DNA of 15,452 nucleotides from Micavibrio sp. UBA2705 (GCA_002354205.1 DELD01000065.1:1-15452), one strand, 5' to 3'; numbered from the stretch's first letter, positions 1 to 6,837 are shown. Notes: a model not told the origin generated them from the sequence alone. Translations and numbers: made by a program.

Positions 1-2
1 AA

Positions 3-50
3 AATGGCGTATGGATCGTGCGCGGCACGCAAGGCAGCGTTAAGCAGTAA
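3..50 (+). CDS. C-terminal end of an unidentified protein (partial)
   Basis: The third frame is open from the window edge to a TAA at 48-50 and reads NGVWIVRGTQGSVKQ. Its codons (GGC, ATC, GTG, CGC, ACG) resemble those of the real genes in the window, and a strong plus-strand terminator follows 26 nt after the stop, which is where the end of a transcription unit is expected. The two other frames also end close by (TAA at 41 and 76), so the frame choice is an inference. Fifteen residues are too few to name a family. Confidence 0.4.
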   Translation, partial: NGVWIVRGTQGSVKQ

Positions 51-76
51 TTATTATAAAATTATAAATAATATTT

Positions 77-103
77 AAGCCCCGCTTTTTGTGGGGCTTT
101 TTT
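77..103 (+). terminator. Rho-independent terminator
   Basis: The arms AAGCCCCGC and GTGGGGCTT pair around a TTTTT loop, nine pairs including one G-T wobble, and a run of T follows directly (98-103). It would end the transcript of the gene leaving the left edge. It is the strongest hairpin in the left part of the window. Confidence 0.88.
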
Positions 104-565
104 ATATTGTAAACCTTTAAAATAAATTTGTAATTACAATGGTTTGTGCCGATTTTGCGGTTTATGGTTCTATAAGCTTTATCACTCTGTAAGCGCGCAG
201 AAAAGAGCGGTTTATAAGCAGGTGGTAAAAAAAACAGCTTGATTATGCACTGCAAAATATGTTTTTCTTAAATATGTGAGGTAAAAAATTACCTTTTTGA
301 TAACAGCTTATATGAATTTGAAAAATGAACATTCGTACACTTACAGCAACACTTATTTCTTGGCCGCGCTTTTCAGCGTGTGCGAATAAGATGCGTGCGT
401 GTAAGGCACTCAATCATTATCAAATTCAAATGCCACGCGGAACAGAGCTGTAATTTATACTTAATAAAATGTCAGCTCACCAAAACCGGAAGAGCTGATT
501 AGTCACACATCCCCCTAAATACTGTTTTGATTATCATCTCTTCCATTTAATAAATGGAGGAAATT
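104..565. other. AT-rich intergenic region, about 460 nt, no convincing gene
   Basis: No open frame here has both a ribosome binding site and protein-like composition. What can be seen is a small A/T hairpin with a T-run (279-298), a 9-bp inverted pair TGAATTTGA (313-321) / TCAAATTCA (420-428), a GC-rich islet at 360-405, and two mutually exclusive 6-7 bp stems around 445-498. A promoter for the downstream acetyltransferase-exporter operon must lie here or be read through, but no -35/-10 pair stands out. A small RNA or long leader is possible but unproven. Confidence 0.5.
279..298 (+). terminator. Weak terminator-like hairpin
   Basis: AGGTAA (279-284) pairs perfectly with TTACCT (289-294) around an AAAA loop and is followed by TTTT. 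Only two of six pairs are G-C, so the stem is weak. It could equally be a protein-binding palindrome or chance in AT-rich DNA. Confidence 0.3.
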
Positions 566-976
566 ATGTCTGAGTATCTAAAATTGTTTTCAAGGCGTTT
601 GGCGCTAAGAAGTAAAAAATCATGCGGTCAGCCAAAAGCTGCGTTTGAAATCATTGACCGTGGCAATGGTAAAGCTGTTGGGAATATCGCGCTTGACATG
701 AAGGCGCGCGCTGAAGGTTTAGTTGGTGAAATTGATGTTAGTGTTGATACGCGCTATGCGGGCCAAGGCTTTAGTATTGAGGCAATTAAACGCCTTGCGG
801 AATATGCTTATGATGATTTAGGTTTAGTAAAGTTATTTGCCAAAGCGCCCAATGCAAATTTAGCGGCTGAATATACGCTAAGACGTGGCGGCTTTTCGGC
901 GATGAATAAGTTTACCCGTGACGGCGCATATAAATATTTTGAAGCAACCAGTCCTTATTTCCGCGCTGAAAGTTAG
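566..976 (+). CDS. GNAT-family N-acetyltransferase
   Basis: A small (136 aa) acetyl-CoA-dependent acetyltransferase of the Gcn5-related superfamily, probably cytoplasmic, substrate unknown. The acetyl-CoA loop is visible as RYAGQG at residues 63-68, just after the strand EIDVSVD, and is followed by the helix SIEAIKRLAEYAYDDLG and the strand LVKLFAKAPNANLAA; the RRGGF near residue 110 is the usual RimJ/RimL-type ending motif. The start at 566 is chosen because GGAGG at 556-560 is an ideal ribosome binding site five bases before it; the ATG at 554 overlaps that site. It is first in a plus-strand operon, 22 nt before the ABC ATPase. It might modify a peptide, an amine, or the cargo of the exporter that follows; that link rests only on position. 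Confidence 0.85.
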   Translation: MSEYLKLFSRRLALRSKKSCGQPKAAFEIIDRGNGKAVGNIALDMKARAEGLVGEIDVSVDTRYAGQGFSIEAIKRLAEYAYDDLGLVKLFAKAPNANLAAEYTLRRGGFSAMNKFTRDGAYKYFEATSPYFRAES

Positions 977-998
977 GTTTAAGAAAAGAGTACATAAA

Positions 999-2012
999 AT
1001 GAGTATTATCAGCGTTAACGGTCTATCAAAGAATTTTGATCAGTTTGAAAAAATTGGATTCTTAAAAAAGAAGAAATCAATTTTTGAAGCTGTGAAGGAT
1101 ATTTCTTTTGATATAGATGCAGGCGAAAGTGTGGCATTTATTGGGCCTAATGGCGCGGGCAAATCAACGACATTAAAAATGCTGACGGGAATTTTGCACC
1201 CAGCAAGCGGCAGCGCGCAAGTCGCGGGTTATACGCCGTGGGAAGAGCGTTCAAAACTTGCGCGTGAAATTGGCGTGGTGTTTGGCCAGCGATCGCAGCT
1301 TTGGGCGAATTTATCCGTGCTGGATAGTTACCGCTTGCTTGGCGCAATGTACGGCGTTGAAGGTGAAACCCTTGAAAAGCGCGTTGCAAGCTTAGATGAA
1401 ATGCTCGATCTTAGTGCCTTTATGGAGCAAAGCGCACGTTCGCTTTCATTGGGGCAGCGTATGCGCTGCGAAATTGGTGCATCTTTACTACATAGTCCAA
1501 AAATTATTTTTTTGGATGAGCCGACCATTGGCCTCGACATAGAATCAAAAATAGCGCTGCGCCAGAATTTGAAAATTCTTGCCGAAGAAGAAAAGGCCAG
1601 CATCATGCTCACCAGCCATGATAGCGGCGATATTGAAGAAATTTGCCAGCGCGTGATTATGATTGATCACGGCGTGATTAAACAAGACGCGCCGTTGAAA
1701 ACTTTGCGCGAAGATTTTGACCGTTTTAAAATACTCACGCTATATAGCGAAGCCCCTATAGATGTCGCCGCATTACCAACTGGCTGCGCTGTAGAGTTAA
1801 ATAGCGGCGGTAAGGTGCAAATTAAAATTGACCGTAACGCAGCGTCTTTGCGCGGGGTTACGGCGGAATTACTCACGCAATATAACGTACAAGATTTCTC
1901 AGTTGAGAATATGCCGCTCGATGCATTGATACAGCTTCTCTATGTGCAATCAGCCCAAATAAAAAATGCAGACGTTAGCGATCTGCAAAAGGGATCAGAT
2001 GATGCGAGATGA
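999..2012 (+). CDS. ABC transporter ATP-binding protein (COG4586-like exporter ATPase)
   Basis: The 337-residue ATPase of an ABC-2-type exporter; it hydrolyses ATP in the cytoplasm to drive the two membrane subunits encoded next. All nucleotide-binding motifs are present: Walker A GPNGAGKST (49-57), Q-loop Gln97, signature LSLGQ (149-153), Walker B IIFLDEP (169-175) and switch His207. The LSLGQRMRCEI form of the signature and the EPTIGLD after Walker B are typical of the COG4586 group, which pairs with COG4587 and COG3694 permeases. Residues from about 230 form a C-terminal domain outside the ATPase core. The ATG at 999 is chosen because the GTG at 918 would overlap the acetyltransferase by about 60 nt and add residues without homology to the family start. 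The last 11 nt overlap the next gene, which suggests coupled translation. Confidence 0.9.
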   Translation: MSIISVNGLSKNFDQFEKIGFLKKKKSIFEAVKDISFDIDAGESVAFIGPNGAGKSTTLKMLTGILHPASGSAQVAGYTPWEERSKLAREIGVVFGQRSQLWANLSVLDSYRLLGAMYGVEGETLEKRVASLDEMLDLSAFMEQSARSLSLGQRMRCEIGASLLHSPKIIFLDEPTIGLDIESKIALRQNLKILAEEEKASIMLTSHDSGDIEEICQRVIMIDHGVIKQDAPLKTLREDFDRFKILTLYSEAPIDVAALPTGCAVELNSGGKVQIKIDRNAASLRGVTAELLTQYNVQDFSVENMPLDALIQLLYVQSAQIKNADVSDLQKGSDDAR

Positions 2013-2850
2013 ACAGGGATATGCAGATAAAGACCAACAGGGCAGTGCGCAGATATTGGGCTGTTATCTTGCATCGGGTTGGCTTTTTTTCTTAAACGGT
2101 TATATGGAACGGCTGAAAGATAGCTTCCATGTTATTGGCAAATATTTATCTTTTTTGATGATATTATGGGTCTGGCATATTATTTGGGGCATGGTGCCTG
2201 ATGATGTGCTCGGTGGCGGCCTATATAGCCATGCGAATTTGGTGTGGTATATCGCGATTACTGAATGCATTATTTTCTGCGGCGGACATTTATTTTATGA
2301 CGCCTATATGGATATTAAATCAGGGGCGATTGAACAAATGCTCATGCGTCCTGTCTCATACCAGTTCCGCGCTTTTGCGCAGTGGTATGGTAAAGCGCTT
2401 GGCCAGCTTACTGTGTTTTTCCCCTTGGCGCTGCTATCTGCCTATTTGATTACAGATGAATGGGCGATGGATGCAGGGCAAGTTGCGCTTGGCGCTGTGA
2501 TGGTGATGGGCGCGTTATTTTGTATCGTATCAATGAATTATATGGTCGGCATGACAACATTATGGATTAAGGAAGCGTCGCCGGCATATTGGATTGCGCA
2601 GAAATCATGCTTTTTACTGGGCGGCTTATTATTCCCGATCACGCTTTACCCTGATGCGTTTTATAATGCGCTTAAATTCTCGCCTTTTGCCGCCATATTC
2701 TTCCTTCCAGGAAGCGCTGCGCTGAATGTTTTGCCTTTTAGTGTTACGACTTTGATTGCGACGGAAGTTTTTTGGATGGGCGCTTTATGCGTTATGAGCA
2801 TATGGGTACATCGCCGCGCTTTGGCGCATATCGGTAAATATGGGGTGTGA
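2002..2850 (+). CDS. ABC-2 family permease, first subunit (COG4587/PF06182-like)
   Basis: An inner-membrane subunit of the exporter, 282 residues with about six hydrophobic segments (for example LSFLMILWVWHIIWG, YIAITECIIFCGGHLF, LTVFFPLALLSAYLI, the long segment around VMVMGALFCIVSMNYMVG, and a last one near the C-terminus). The loop motif SGAIEQMLMRPVSY matches the 'G-x-(I/L)-x3-L-x-R-P' element shared by this permease family. The start is placed at 2002, seven bases after AAGGGA (1989-1994); the ATG at 1999 is only three bases earlier and cannot be excluded, while 1966 would overlap the ATPase by 47 nt. The first 30 or so residues are polar and acidic, an N-terminal extension compared with usual members. 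Substrate is unknown; related sets are annotated as drug, viologen or antibiotic exporters. Confidence 0.82.
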   Translation: MRDEQGYADKDQQGSAQILGCYLASGWLFFLNGYMERLKDSFHVIGKYLSFLMILWVWHIIWGMVPDDVLGGGLYSHANLVWYIAITECIIFCGGHLFYDAYMDIKSGAIEQMLMRPVSYQFRAFAQWYGKALGQLTVFFPLALLSAYLITDEWAMDAGQVALGAVMVMGALFCIVSMNYMVGMTTLWIKEASPAYWIAQKSCFLLGGLLFPITLYPDAFYNALKFSPFAAIFFLPGSAALNVLPFSVTTLIATEVFWMGALCVMSIWVHRRALAHIGKYGV

Positions 2851-2851
2851 T

Positions 2852-3637
2852 ATGGCGATAAAATTTGAACAAATCCCCTATATAAAAGCGGTGCTGCGCG
2901 CTAATACCGCAGAAGCGATGTCTGCTGGGATCGCGAGCTATATTCCTGCAATCTTCATGTTTTTACAGAACATTTTGTTTTTGATGATTTGGGTGCTGTT
3001 TTTTAAATATGCAGAAAGCCTTAATGGATGGACTTTGCGTGAAATGATGGTGCTGATCGCTGTTGTCTGCACTGCATTTGGCCTGACATCATTTTTATGT
3101 GGCGGCGGCTATATATTGAACCAAATTATTGACCGCGGCGAGCTTGATAAATATCTTTGCCGCCCTGGCAGCGTGCTTATCTCTGCAGTATTTTCAAATG
3201 CGCGGGTTCAAGGCACGGGGGATATGCTAACTGGCTTTGCTATTATGTGTTATGTGGCGCAGTTTAATGTCGTAGATTGGATGTTTTATTTTGGCTGCCT
3301 TGGTGCGGCATCTTTATTGTTTATATCAATGATTATCATTGTGCAAAGCATTGGGTTTTGGAAAACAAATTCTGGCGCGCTTTCAGAAGCTTTATTTGAA
3401 TTTATTATTATTTTGTCATCCATGCCTCAGCATGGTTTTCCTGCTGTGGCGAAGGTGATTATCTTTACGGTGCTGCCTGTCGGTTTTATGGGGTTGTTGC
3501 CTGTGATGATTTTCTCAGAGCGTAGCTTGGGTCTACTCATCCCGTTATATGGGGCTGCATTTGTGTTTGCATTTATCGCGCGGAGTGTGTTTTATAAAGG
3601 CCTCAAGAAATACACAGGCGGAAACGCCATAGGTTGA
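2852..3637 (+). CDS. ABC-2 family permease, second subunit (COG3694-like)
   Basis: The partner membrane subunit, 261 residues, about six membrane segments including IFMFLQNILFLMIWVLFF, MMVLIAVVCTAFGLTSFL and a last one near LLIPLYGAAFVFAFIAR. The motif DRGELDKYLCRPGSV is the family's conserved cytoplasmic element and is close to the equivalent motif of the preceding permease, so the two subunits are distant paralogues that form a heterodimer. The start at 2852 follows GGGGTG (2842-2847); the ATG at 2840 lies upstream of that site, inside the previous gene. The gap to the upstream stop is one base, so translation is probably coupled. With the ATPase this makes a complete exporter. Confidence 0.82.
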   Translation: MAIKFEQIPYIKAVLRANTAEAMSAGIASYIPAIFMFLQNILFLMIWVLFFKYAESLNGWTLREMMVLIAVVCTAFGLTSFLCGGGYILNQIIDRGELDKYLCRPGSVLISAVFSNARVQGTGDMLTGFAIMCYVAQFNVVDWMFYFGCLGAASLLFISMIIIVQSIGFWKTNSGALSEALFEFIIILSSMPQHGFPAVAKVIIFTVLPVGFMGLLPVMIFSERSLGLLIPLYGAAFVFAFIARSVFYKGLKKYTGGNAIG

Positions 3638-3651
3638 TGAAGCGATAGAAG

Positions 3652-4326
3652 ATGAACGAAGAAAATTGGAATAAAGATAAGAAAAAGGGCGCGCCGCCTG
3701 CGGGACTGTTCTGGACGATCAGAGAATCGGCCTTTGGCGCAGGTGACGAAAAAGTAGCGCTTGATATGGTGCGCGACTTGCGTCTGGCTATTTTAGCAAT
3801 TAATGCTGCGCCTTATGAGAAGAACGCTCATATTATTGAGTTTGTCGCCGAAGGTAGCGCTGAAGAATCTCTAAAAATTTTAGAGGGTTTGCAGGCGCTT
3901 ACATCGCATAATGGTTTGGTGTTGTTGGTGCGCGATTCATTATCTCTCGCCGCGCAATCAAAGGCAGACGGCGTTGTGTTTACTGATCTTGCGAAAGCCG
4001 TTGAGGCACGCAGTATTATCGGGGATGACCCGATTATCGCGGCGCATATATCGGAAACTAATGATATTCCAGATAATATCGATTTAGCAATTTTTTCTGA
4101 TAAATGCATTCTGCAAGATATCACAAAAGCTAAAATAAGTGCGTCTTTTACGGTGATGAGCAATGTCGCGCTTGATAATGAAAATTGCGGCGCATATGTG
4201 CAGGCGGGCTGTGACTTTTTAAATGCAAGTCAATATTTGAATAGTCACCCAGAGGGGGCTGCAAAAGCAGCCGTGAATATGCTTTATGCGATTGATTTGG
4301 CGGTGCGCCCTGCAAATGCGCATTAA
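3652..4326 (+). CDS. Thiamine phosphate synthase-like (ThiE/TenI-like) barrel protein, probably non-canonical
   Basis: A 224-residue soluble protein. The pattern LVLLVRDSLSLAAQSKADGVVFTDLAKAVEARSIIGDDPIIAAH has the order seen in ThiE/TenI barrels (strand ending in a charged loop, 'A-x-x-x-x-ADGV', then 'AR-x-x-(L/I)G' and a strand with His). The usual ThiE diphosphate-binding glycine loops near the C-terminus, 'GG' and 'GVAV-x-S', are not visible; the corresponding strands read SASFTVMSNVAL and CGAYVQAGCDFLNAS. The first 20 residues are a polar lysine-rich tail. It lies 14 nt after the exporter and is the last gene of the operon. It may be a pseudoenzyme or have another phosphate-containing ligand. 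The ribosome binding site is weak, so the exact start is less sure. Confidence 0.6.
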   Translation: MNEENWNKDKKKGAPPAGLFWTIRESAFGAGDEKVALDMVRDLRLAILAINAAPYEKNAHIIEFVAEGSAEESLKILEGLQALTSHNGLVLLVRDSLSLAAQSKADGVVFTDLAKAVEARSIIGDDPIIAAHISETNDIPDNIDLAIFSDKCILQDITKAKISASFTVMSNVALDNENCGAYVQAGCDFLNASQYLNSHPEGAAKAAVNMLYAIDLAVRPANAH

Positions 4327-4336
4327 ATTGGGGTGT

Positions 4337-4684
4337 TTAAAGCAGGTCTAATGCTTTTTCTGGTGGGCGGGCGATGACCGCTTTGCCATCGCGCACGATG
4401 ATGGGGCGCTCAATTAGTTTGGGATAGTTCGCCATCGCTTTGAATAAGGCATCGTTGTCCGCATCTTTCAGATTATTATTTTTATAATCATCTTCCTTAA
4501 TGCGCATCATTGCGCGGGGGGCGTTCTTTGTGCCGAGTAATACGGCAAGGGCTTTAATCTCGGCTTCATTTAATGGTGTTTTGAGATATTCGACGATATT
4601 AGGGGCGATGCCTTTATCTTCGACTATGCTCAAGGCTTGGCGCGATTTTGAACAGCGTGGATTGTGATAAATTGTGACGCTCAT
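4337..4684 (-). CDS. arsC: Arsenate reductase, glutaredoxin-dependent ArsC family
   Basis: A 115-residue thioredoxin-fold enzyme that reduces arsenate to arsenite with glutathione and glutaredoxin. The catalytic loop HNPRCSKSR (7-15) places the nucleophile at Cys11, and the three anion-binding arginines of the family are at Arg61 (AMMRIKEDDY), Arg93 (IERPIIV) and Arg106 (IARPPEK), matching Arg60/94/107 of plasmid R773 ArsC. Length is normal for chromosomal ArsC. No arsR, arsB or acr3 gene is nearby, so its role could be general rather than dedicated arsenic resistance. It sits 41 nt downstream of the antitoxin gene on the same strand, and most of that gap is a GAA microsatellite. The nearest purine-rich binding site, GAAGGG, lies about 11 nt before the ATG, farther than usual. 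Confidence 0.9.
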   Translation of the reverse strand: MSVTIYHNPRCSKSRQALSIVEDKGIAPNIVEYLKTPLNEAEIKALAVLLGTKNAPRAMMRIKEDDYKNNNLKDADNDALFKAMANYPKLIERPIIVRDGKAVIARPPEKALDLL

Positions 4685-4697
4685 ATCTTTGGTTACC

Positions 4698-4721
4698 CTT
4701 CTTCTTCTTCTTCTTCTTCTT
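4698..4721. repeat. Trinucleotide microsatellite, (CTT)8 on plus / (GAA... AAG)8 on minus
   Basis: Eight perfect CTT copies in a row fill most of the 41-nt gap between the antitoxin stop and the arsC start. On the transcribed minus strand this is a polypurine AAG tract running directly into GGG, so it abuts or forms part of the arsC ribosome binding region. Copy number in such tracts can change by replication slippage. It is outside both reading frames, so any effect would be on translation or mRNA rather than on protein length. Confidence 0.95.
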
Positions 4722-4725
4722 TTGC

Positions 4726-4938
4726 TTATTTTTCGTTCACATTGTCGAGCAGTGCCAAAAACGCATCTTTATCGGCGAGCATCGCGCGCTGACCGAGCAT
4801 GTCTTCGGTTTCTAAAGCCGCTACTTTTTCAGCAATGGCGGTGATAATAAATTGATTAATTGACGTTTTATCGGCTTTGGCGGCGCGTTTTGTTGCGCGC
4901 ATTAAAGATTCCGGTAAACGCAGAGGATATTGGCTCAT
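4726..4938 (-). CDS. Ribbon-helix-helix antitoxin (HicB/CopG-like)
   Basis: A 70-residue protein whose N-terminus YPLRLPESLMRATKRAAKADKTSINQFIITAIAEKVAAL is a standard ribbon-helix-helix fold: one DNA-contacting strand (residues 4-8), then two helices with the SINQFI turn. The acidic C-terminal part would bind and neutralise the toxin, while the N-terminal part would bind the operon promoter as an autorepressor. The ATG at 4938 is used because the RHH fold begins there; the longer frame to 4989 overlaps the PIN gene and adds only a basic stretch unlike the family. It starts 4 nt after the PIN stop, giving toxin-first gene order. Confidence 0.8.
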   Translation of the reverse strand: MSQYPLRLPESLMRATKRAAKADKTSINQFIITAIAEKVAALETEDMLGQRAMLADKDAFLALLDNVNEK

Positions 4939-4942
4939 GATA

Positions 4943-5395
4943 TTAGGCAGCCTTTCTTTTCTTTGCTTTCGCCTTTTTAGGGGCGGCAATTTGTTTTAAT
5001 GCTTTTTTGGCGTTAAGAACGTTTAAATTCAGTGTTTCATTGGCCTGCTTATAAAGATCAGGACGAGCGACAATCACCATATCAGCCCCGCCAATATAAG
5101 CGCAGGCGATGGAGAGGTCTTTCTCAGGCTTGTTCATCACCGCATGCCATAATGGGTGACAAGGGACATAATCAGCAGATGCCGCGAAGAAGGACAGCGT
5201 TTCTTCAATCGCGCGGAATTTTAAGCTTAAATCTTGGCGTTGGTCGTAAAGCGCCTGTTCATAGGCGTATAAAAGCGGCGCTGAAAGCAATAGGCGGAAC
5301 TGACCTGCCGCCAGATGGCGTAGCAATTGGTGCTCTGGCGCTGCTTTGCTGCGTAGTCCGGCGATTATGATGTCAGGTTCAATCACATATTTCAT
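4943..5395 (-). CDS. PIN-domain toxin (COG1569-like)
   Basis: A 150-residue PIN-fold protein, expected to be a Mg-dependent ribonuclease held inactive by the antitoxin encoded just downstream. The order of elements fits the family: VIEPDIIIAGLRS (4-16) with a proline-aspartate and Ala/Gly-Leu-Arg-Ser, LLSAPLLYAYEQAL with Glu46, and KPEKDLSIACAYIGGADMVIV with Asp93 and the GGAD turn. Position 6 is Glu where the first catalytic Asp usually stands, and the usual final Thr-x-Asp/Asn element reads ARPD, so catalytic strength is uncertain. The C-terminus (138-150) is a run of Ala/Lys/Arg that may bind nucleic acid. No clear Shine-Dalgarno site precedes the ATG at 5395; toxin genes are often weakly translated. 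Confidence 0.78.
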   Translation of the reverse strand: MKYVIEPDIIIAGLRSKAAPEHQLLRHLAAGQFRLLLSAPLLYAYEQALYDQRQDLSLKFRAIEETLSFFAASADYVPCHPLWHAVMNKPEKDLSIACAYIGGADMVIVARPDLYKQANETLNLNVLNAKKALKQIAAPKKAKAKKRKAA

Positions 5396-5458
5396 ATCTG
5401 AATCTTAACAGCTTGGCGCGAAGGGACAATATAGCAGATGCGCCGAGAGGGGCGGAGT

Positions 5459-5501
5459 CCACAGTTAAAACGCGCTGTTAACATAATCTTTACCCCTGTG
5501 G
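5459..5501. promoter_or_regulatory. Nested inverted repeat in the divergent intergenic region
   Basis: CCACAG (5459-5464) and CTGTGG (5496-5501) face each other, and inside them GTTAA (5464-5468) faces TTAAC (5478-5482). The site sits between the divergently transcribed PIN toxin and the gene at 5571, where an autoregulatory operator of the toxin-antitoxin pair would be expected. The repeats are short, and binding is a guess. Confidence 0.3.
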
Positions 5502-5570
5502 TTTATATTTTAGCTAATGTGAATATAGAGAAATTTTAAAAGTGGCAGCATCCGGAATAGGGCCTAACGT

Positions 5571-6257
5571 ATGAGCGAAGAAGATCAAGATAAGAAAAAA
5601 GATGGCTTAGAGAGCAATTTTGGCTTTGTTGGCGGCGAGATTGATTTGGATACGCAAAGCCAGTCTTTAGAAAATCTGACTTCCCCTGTTATGGGCGCAG
5701 GCCTTGATGTTGAAGATAAAGACGGGGATTATAACGCTGAGTTTTTTGCAGGGATCGATTTTAGCGGTGAAAGCAAAATAGGCATGCGCGGCGAATATAA
5801 TTTGTTTGATAAAGAGGCCGATGAAGATAATGGCTTTTCTTATGATATTGATGCCGTGGGCAATGTGATGTATGCAACGCGGGCAGGCGGTTTTGTCAGC
5901 GCGATTGGGCTGCAAGCCGAAGCGGTGATGTTAGAAGGCCACCTCAAAACACAGGCGAGCGCTGGCTATGTGAAGTCGGCAGATTCCGACCAGAGCGGCT
6001 TTTACAGTCAAATCCGCGCGGATGTTGATTTTTCAAAAGATGAATGTACGGGATTCATGCAAAAAGGCTGCTTGACCAATTTGGCGCAGGCAACATTCCC
6101 GCCTGAGGGCGGCTATCAGTTCCGTAATGAATTTTTGCACGATATTGTCTATCAAGGGCAGAAATTAAATATACGCGCGGGCCCATCACTCGAGATTAAT
6201 TCTGAGAATAATGAAGTTGTGCCTGGTGTGGCGCTACGGGTTGATTTCGACCTATAA
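5571..6257 (+). CDS. Beta-strand-rich protein of unknown function, no signal peptide
   Basis: A 228-residue acidic protein of no family I recognise. The first 40 residues are charged (MSEEDQDKKKDGLESN...), after which alternating polar and hydrophobic strands follow: FFAGIDFSG, IGMRGEYNLF, GGFVSAIGLQAEAVML, KTQASAGYVKS, GFYSQIRADVDF, YQFRNEFLHDIVY, LNIRAGPSLEIN, VPGVALRVDFDL. The last strand resembles the C-terminal strand of an outer-membrane barrel, but a TAA lies in frame at 5565-5567, so no signal peptide can be added upstream. There is one pair of cysteines, CTGFMQKGC. An AGGG eight bases upstream supports the start. It may be a cytoplasmic or otherwise exported beta protein. It converges with the thioesterase gene, 16 nt away, with no terminator between. 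Confidence 0.7.
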   Translation: MSEEDQDKKKDGLESNFGFVGGEIDLDTQSQSLENLTSPVMGAGLDVEDKDGDYNAEFFAGIDFSGESKIGMRGEYNLFDKEADEDNGFSYDIDAVGNVMYATRAGGFVSAIGLQAEAVMLEGHLKTQASAGYVKSADSDQSGFYSQIRADVDFSKDECTGFMQKGCLTNLAQATFPPEGGYQFRNEFLHDIVYQGQKLNIRAGPSLEINSENNEVVPGVALRVDFDL

Positions 6258-6273
6258 GATTTTGGCCTAGCGC

Positions 6274-6837
6274 TTATTCTGCTGTGACTTTCTGTAAATC
6301 AGCCTCAGCCTTTATCCAACTTGCCAAATATTCATCTAAAGGCGGCTTTTCGCGCGCGCTATCGCCGGCTTCTTGTAAAAAACGCGCGGTAGGGAGTAAT
6401 TTCTTTGTATCCCCGCCATCAAAAAAGCTGCCTTTGACAAGGGCGATAGCGGCGACTGCGCCGTCTTTTTTTCCGCCTTTAATAATGAAACGCTGTTCCA
6501 TATAAAACCAGCCACCATCCCAATATTTTACGTCAGTGGTTAAGGTAAACTTTTGAAAAGGCAGCAAAGGAATACGGTAGCGTATTGTGCTAGCGCCAAG
6601 GACAGGTAGCCATTTTTTCTCGGTAATTACTTTGAACATACCGCTTTGTAGTATTAAATCCATGCGCCCTAAATCCATTAAGGCCAAGTAACGCGCGTTA
6701 TTCATATGGCGGTTAACGTCTAAATCAAATGGCCAAACAGTGAATGATAATGCGCCTTTCTCGGTCAGAGACTTCTTAGGTGTTTTTTTGAAAAAATGCG
6801 AAAGTAAAAGCGCAATTAAGCGGAAGTATAAATTCAT
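6274..6837 (-). CDS. Acyl-CoA thioesterase-like protein, THEM6/4HBT hotdog family
   Basis: A 187-residue hotdog-fold protein related to 4-hydroxybenzoyl-CoA thioesterase, likely hydrolysing an acyl-CoA. The core motif WPFDLDVNRHMNNARYLALMDLGRMDL (35-61) is the THEM6-type signature, with the Asp40-x-Asn42-x-His44-x-Asn-Asn element at the active site. Later YRIPLLPFQKFTLTT and GGWFYMEQRFI are the long beta strands of the hotdog. The N-terminus (residues 3-16) is a short hydrophobic helix followed by lysines and may attach it to the inner membrane. AGGA lies just one base before the ATG, an unusually tight spacing, so the start is slightly uncertain. It is divergent from the MFS-like gene, with 95 nt between them. 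Confidence 0.82.
   Translation of the reverse strand: MNLYFRLIALLLSHFFKKTPKKSLTEKGALSFTVWPFDLDVNRHMNNARYLALMDLGRMDLILQSGMFKVITEKKWLPVLGASTIRYRIPLLPFQKFTLTTDVKYWDGGWFYMEQRFIIKGGKKDGAVAAIALVKGSFFDGGDTKKLLPTARFLQEAGDSAREKPPLDEYLASWIKAEADLQKVTAE

Noticed and set aside
40..255. 71-residue minus-strand open frame
   Set aside because: It runs through the strong terminator at 77-103, has AT-driven composition (Ile, Asn, Lys, Tyr) and no ribosome binding site.
312..389. 25-codon plus-strand frame starting MNLKNEHSYTYS
   Set aside because: No ribosome binding site before the ATG and low-complexity content; too short to support without conservation.
918..998. Upstream GTG start for the ABC ATPase
   Set aside because: It overlaps the acetyltransferase gene and adds 27 residues in the wrong frame of that gene; the ATG at 999 begins exactly at the conserved ATPase N-terminus.
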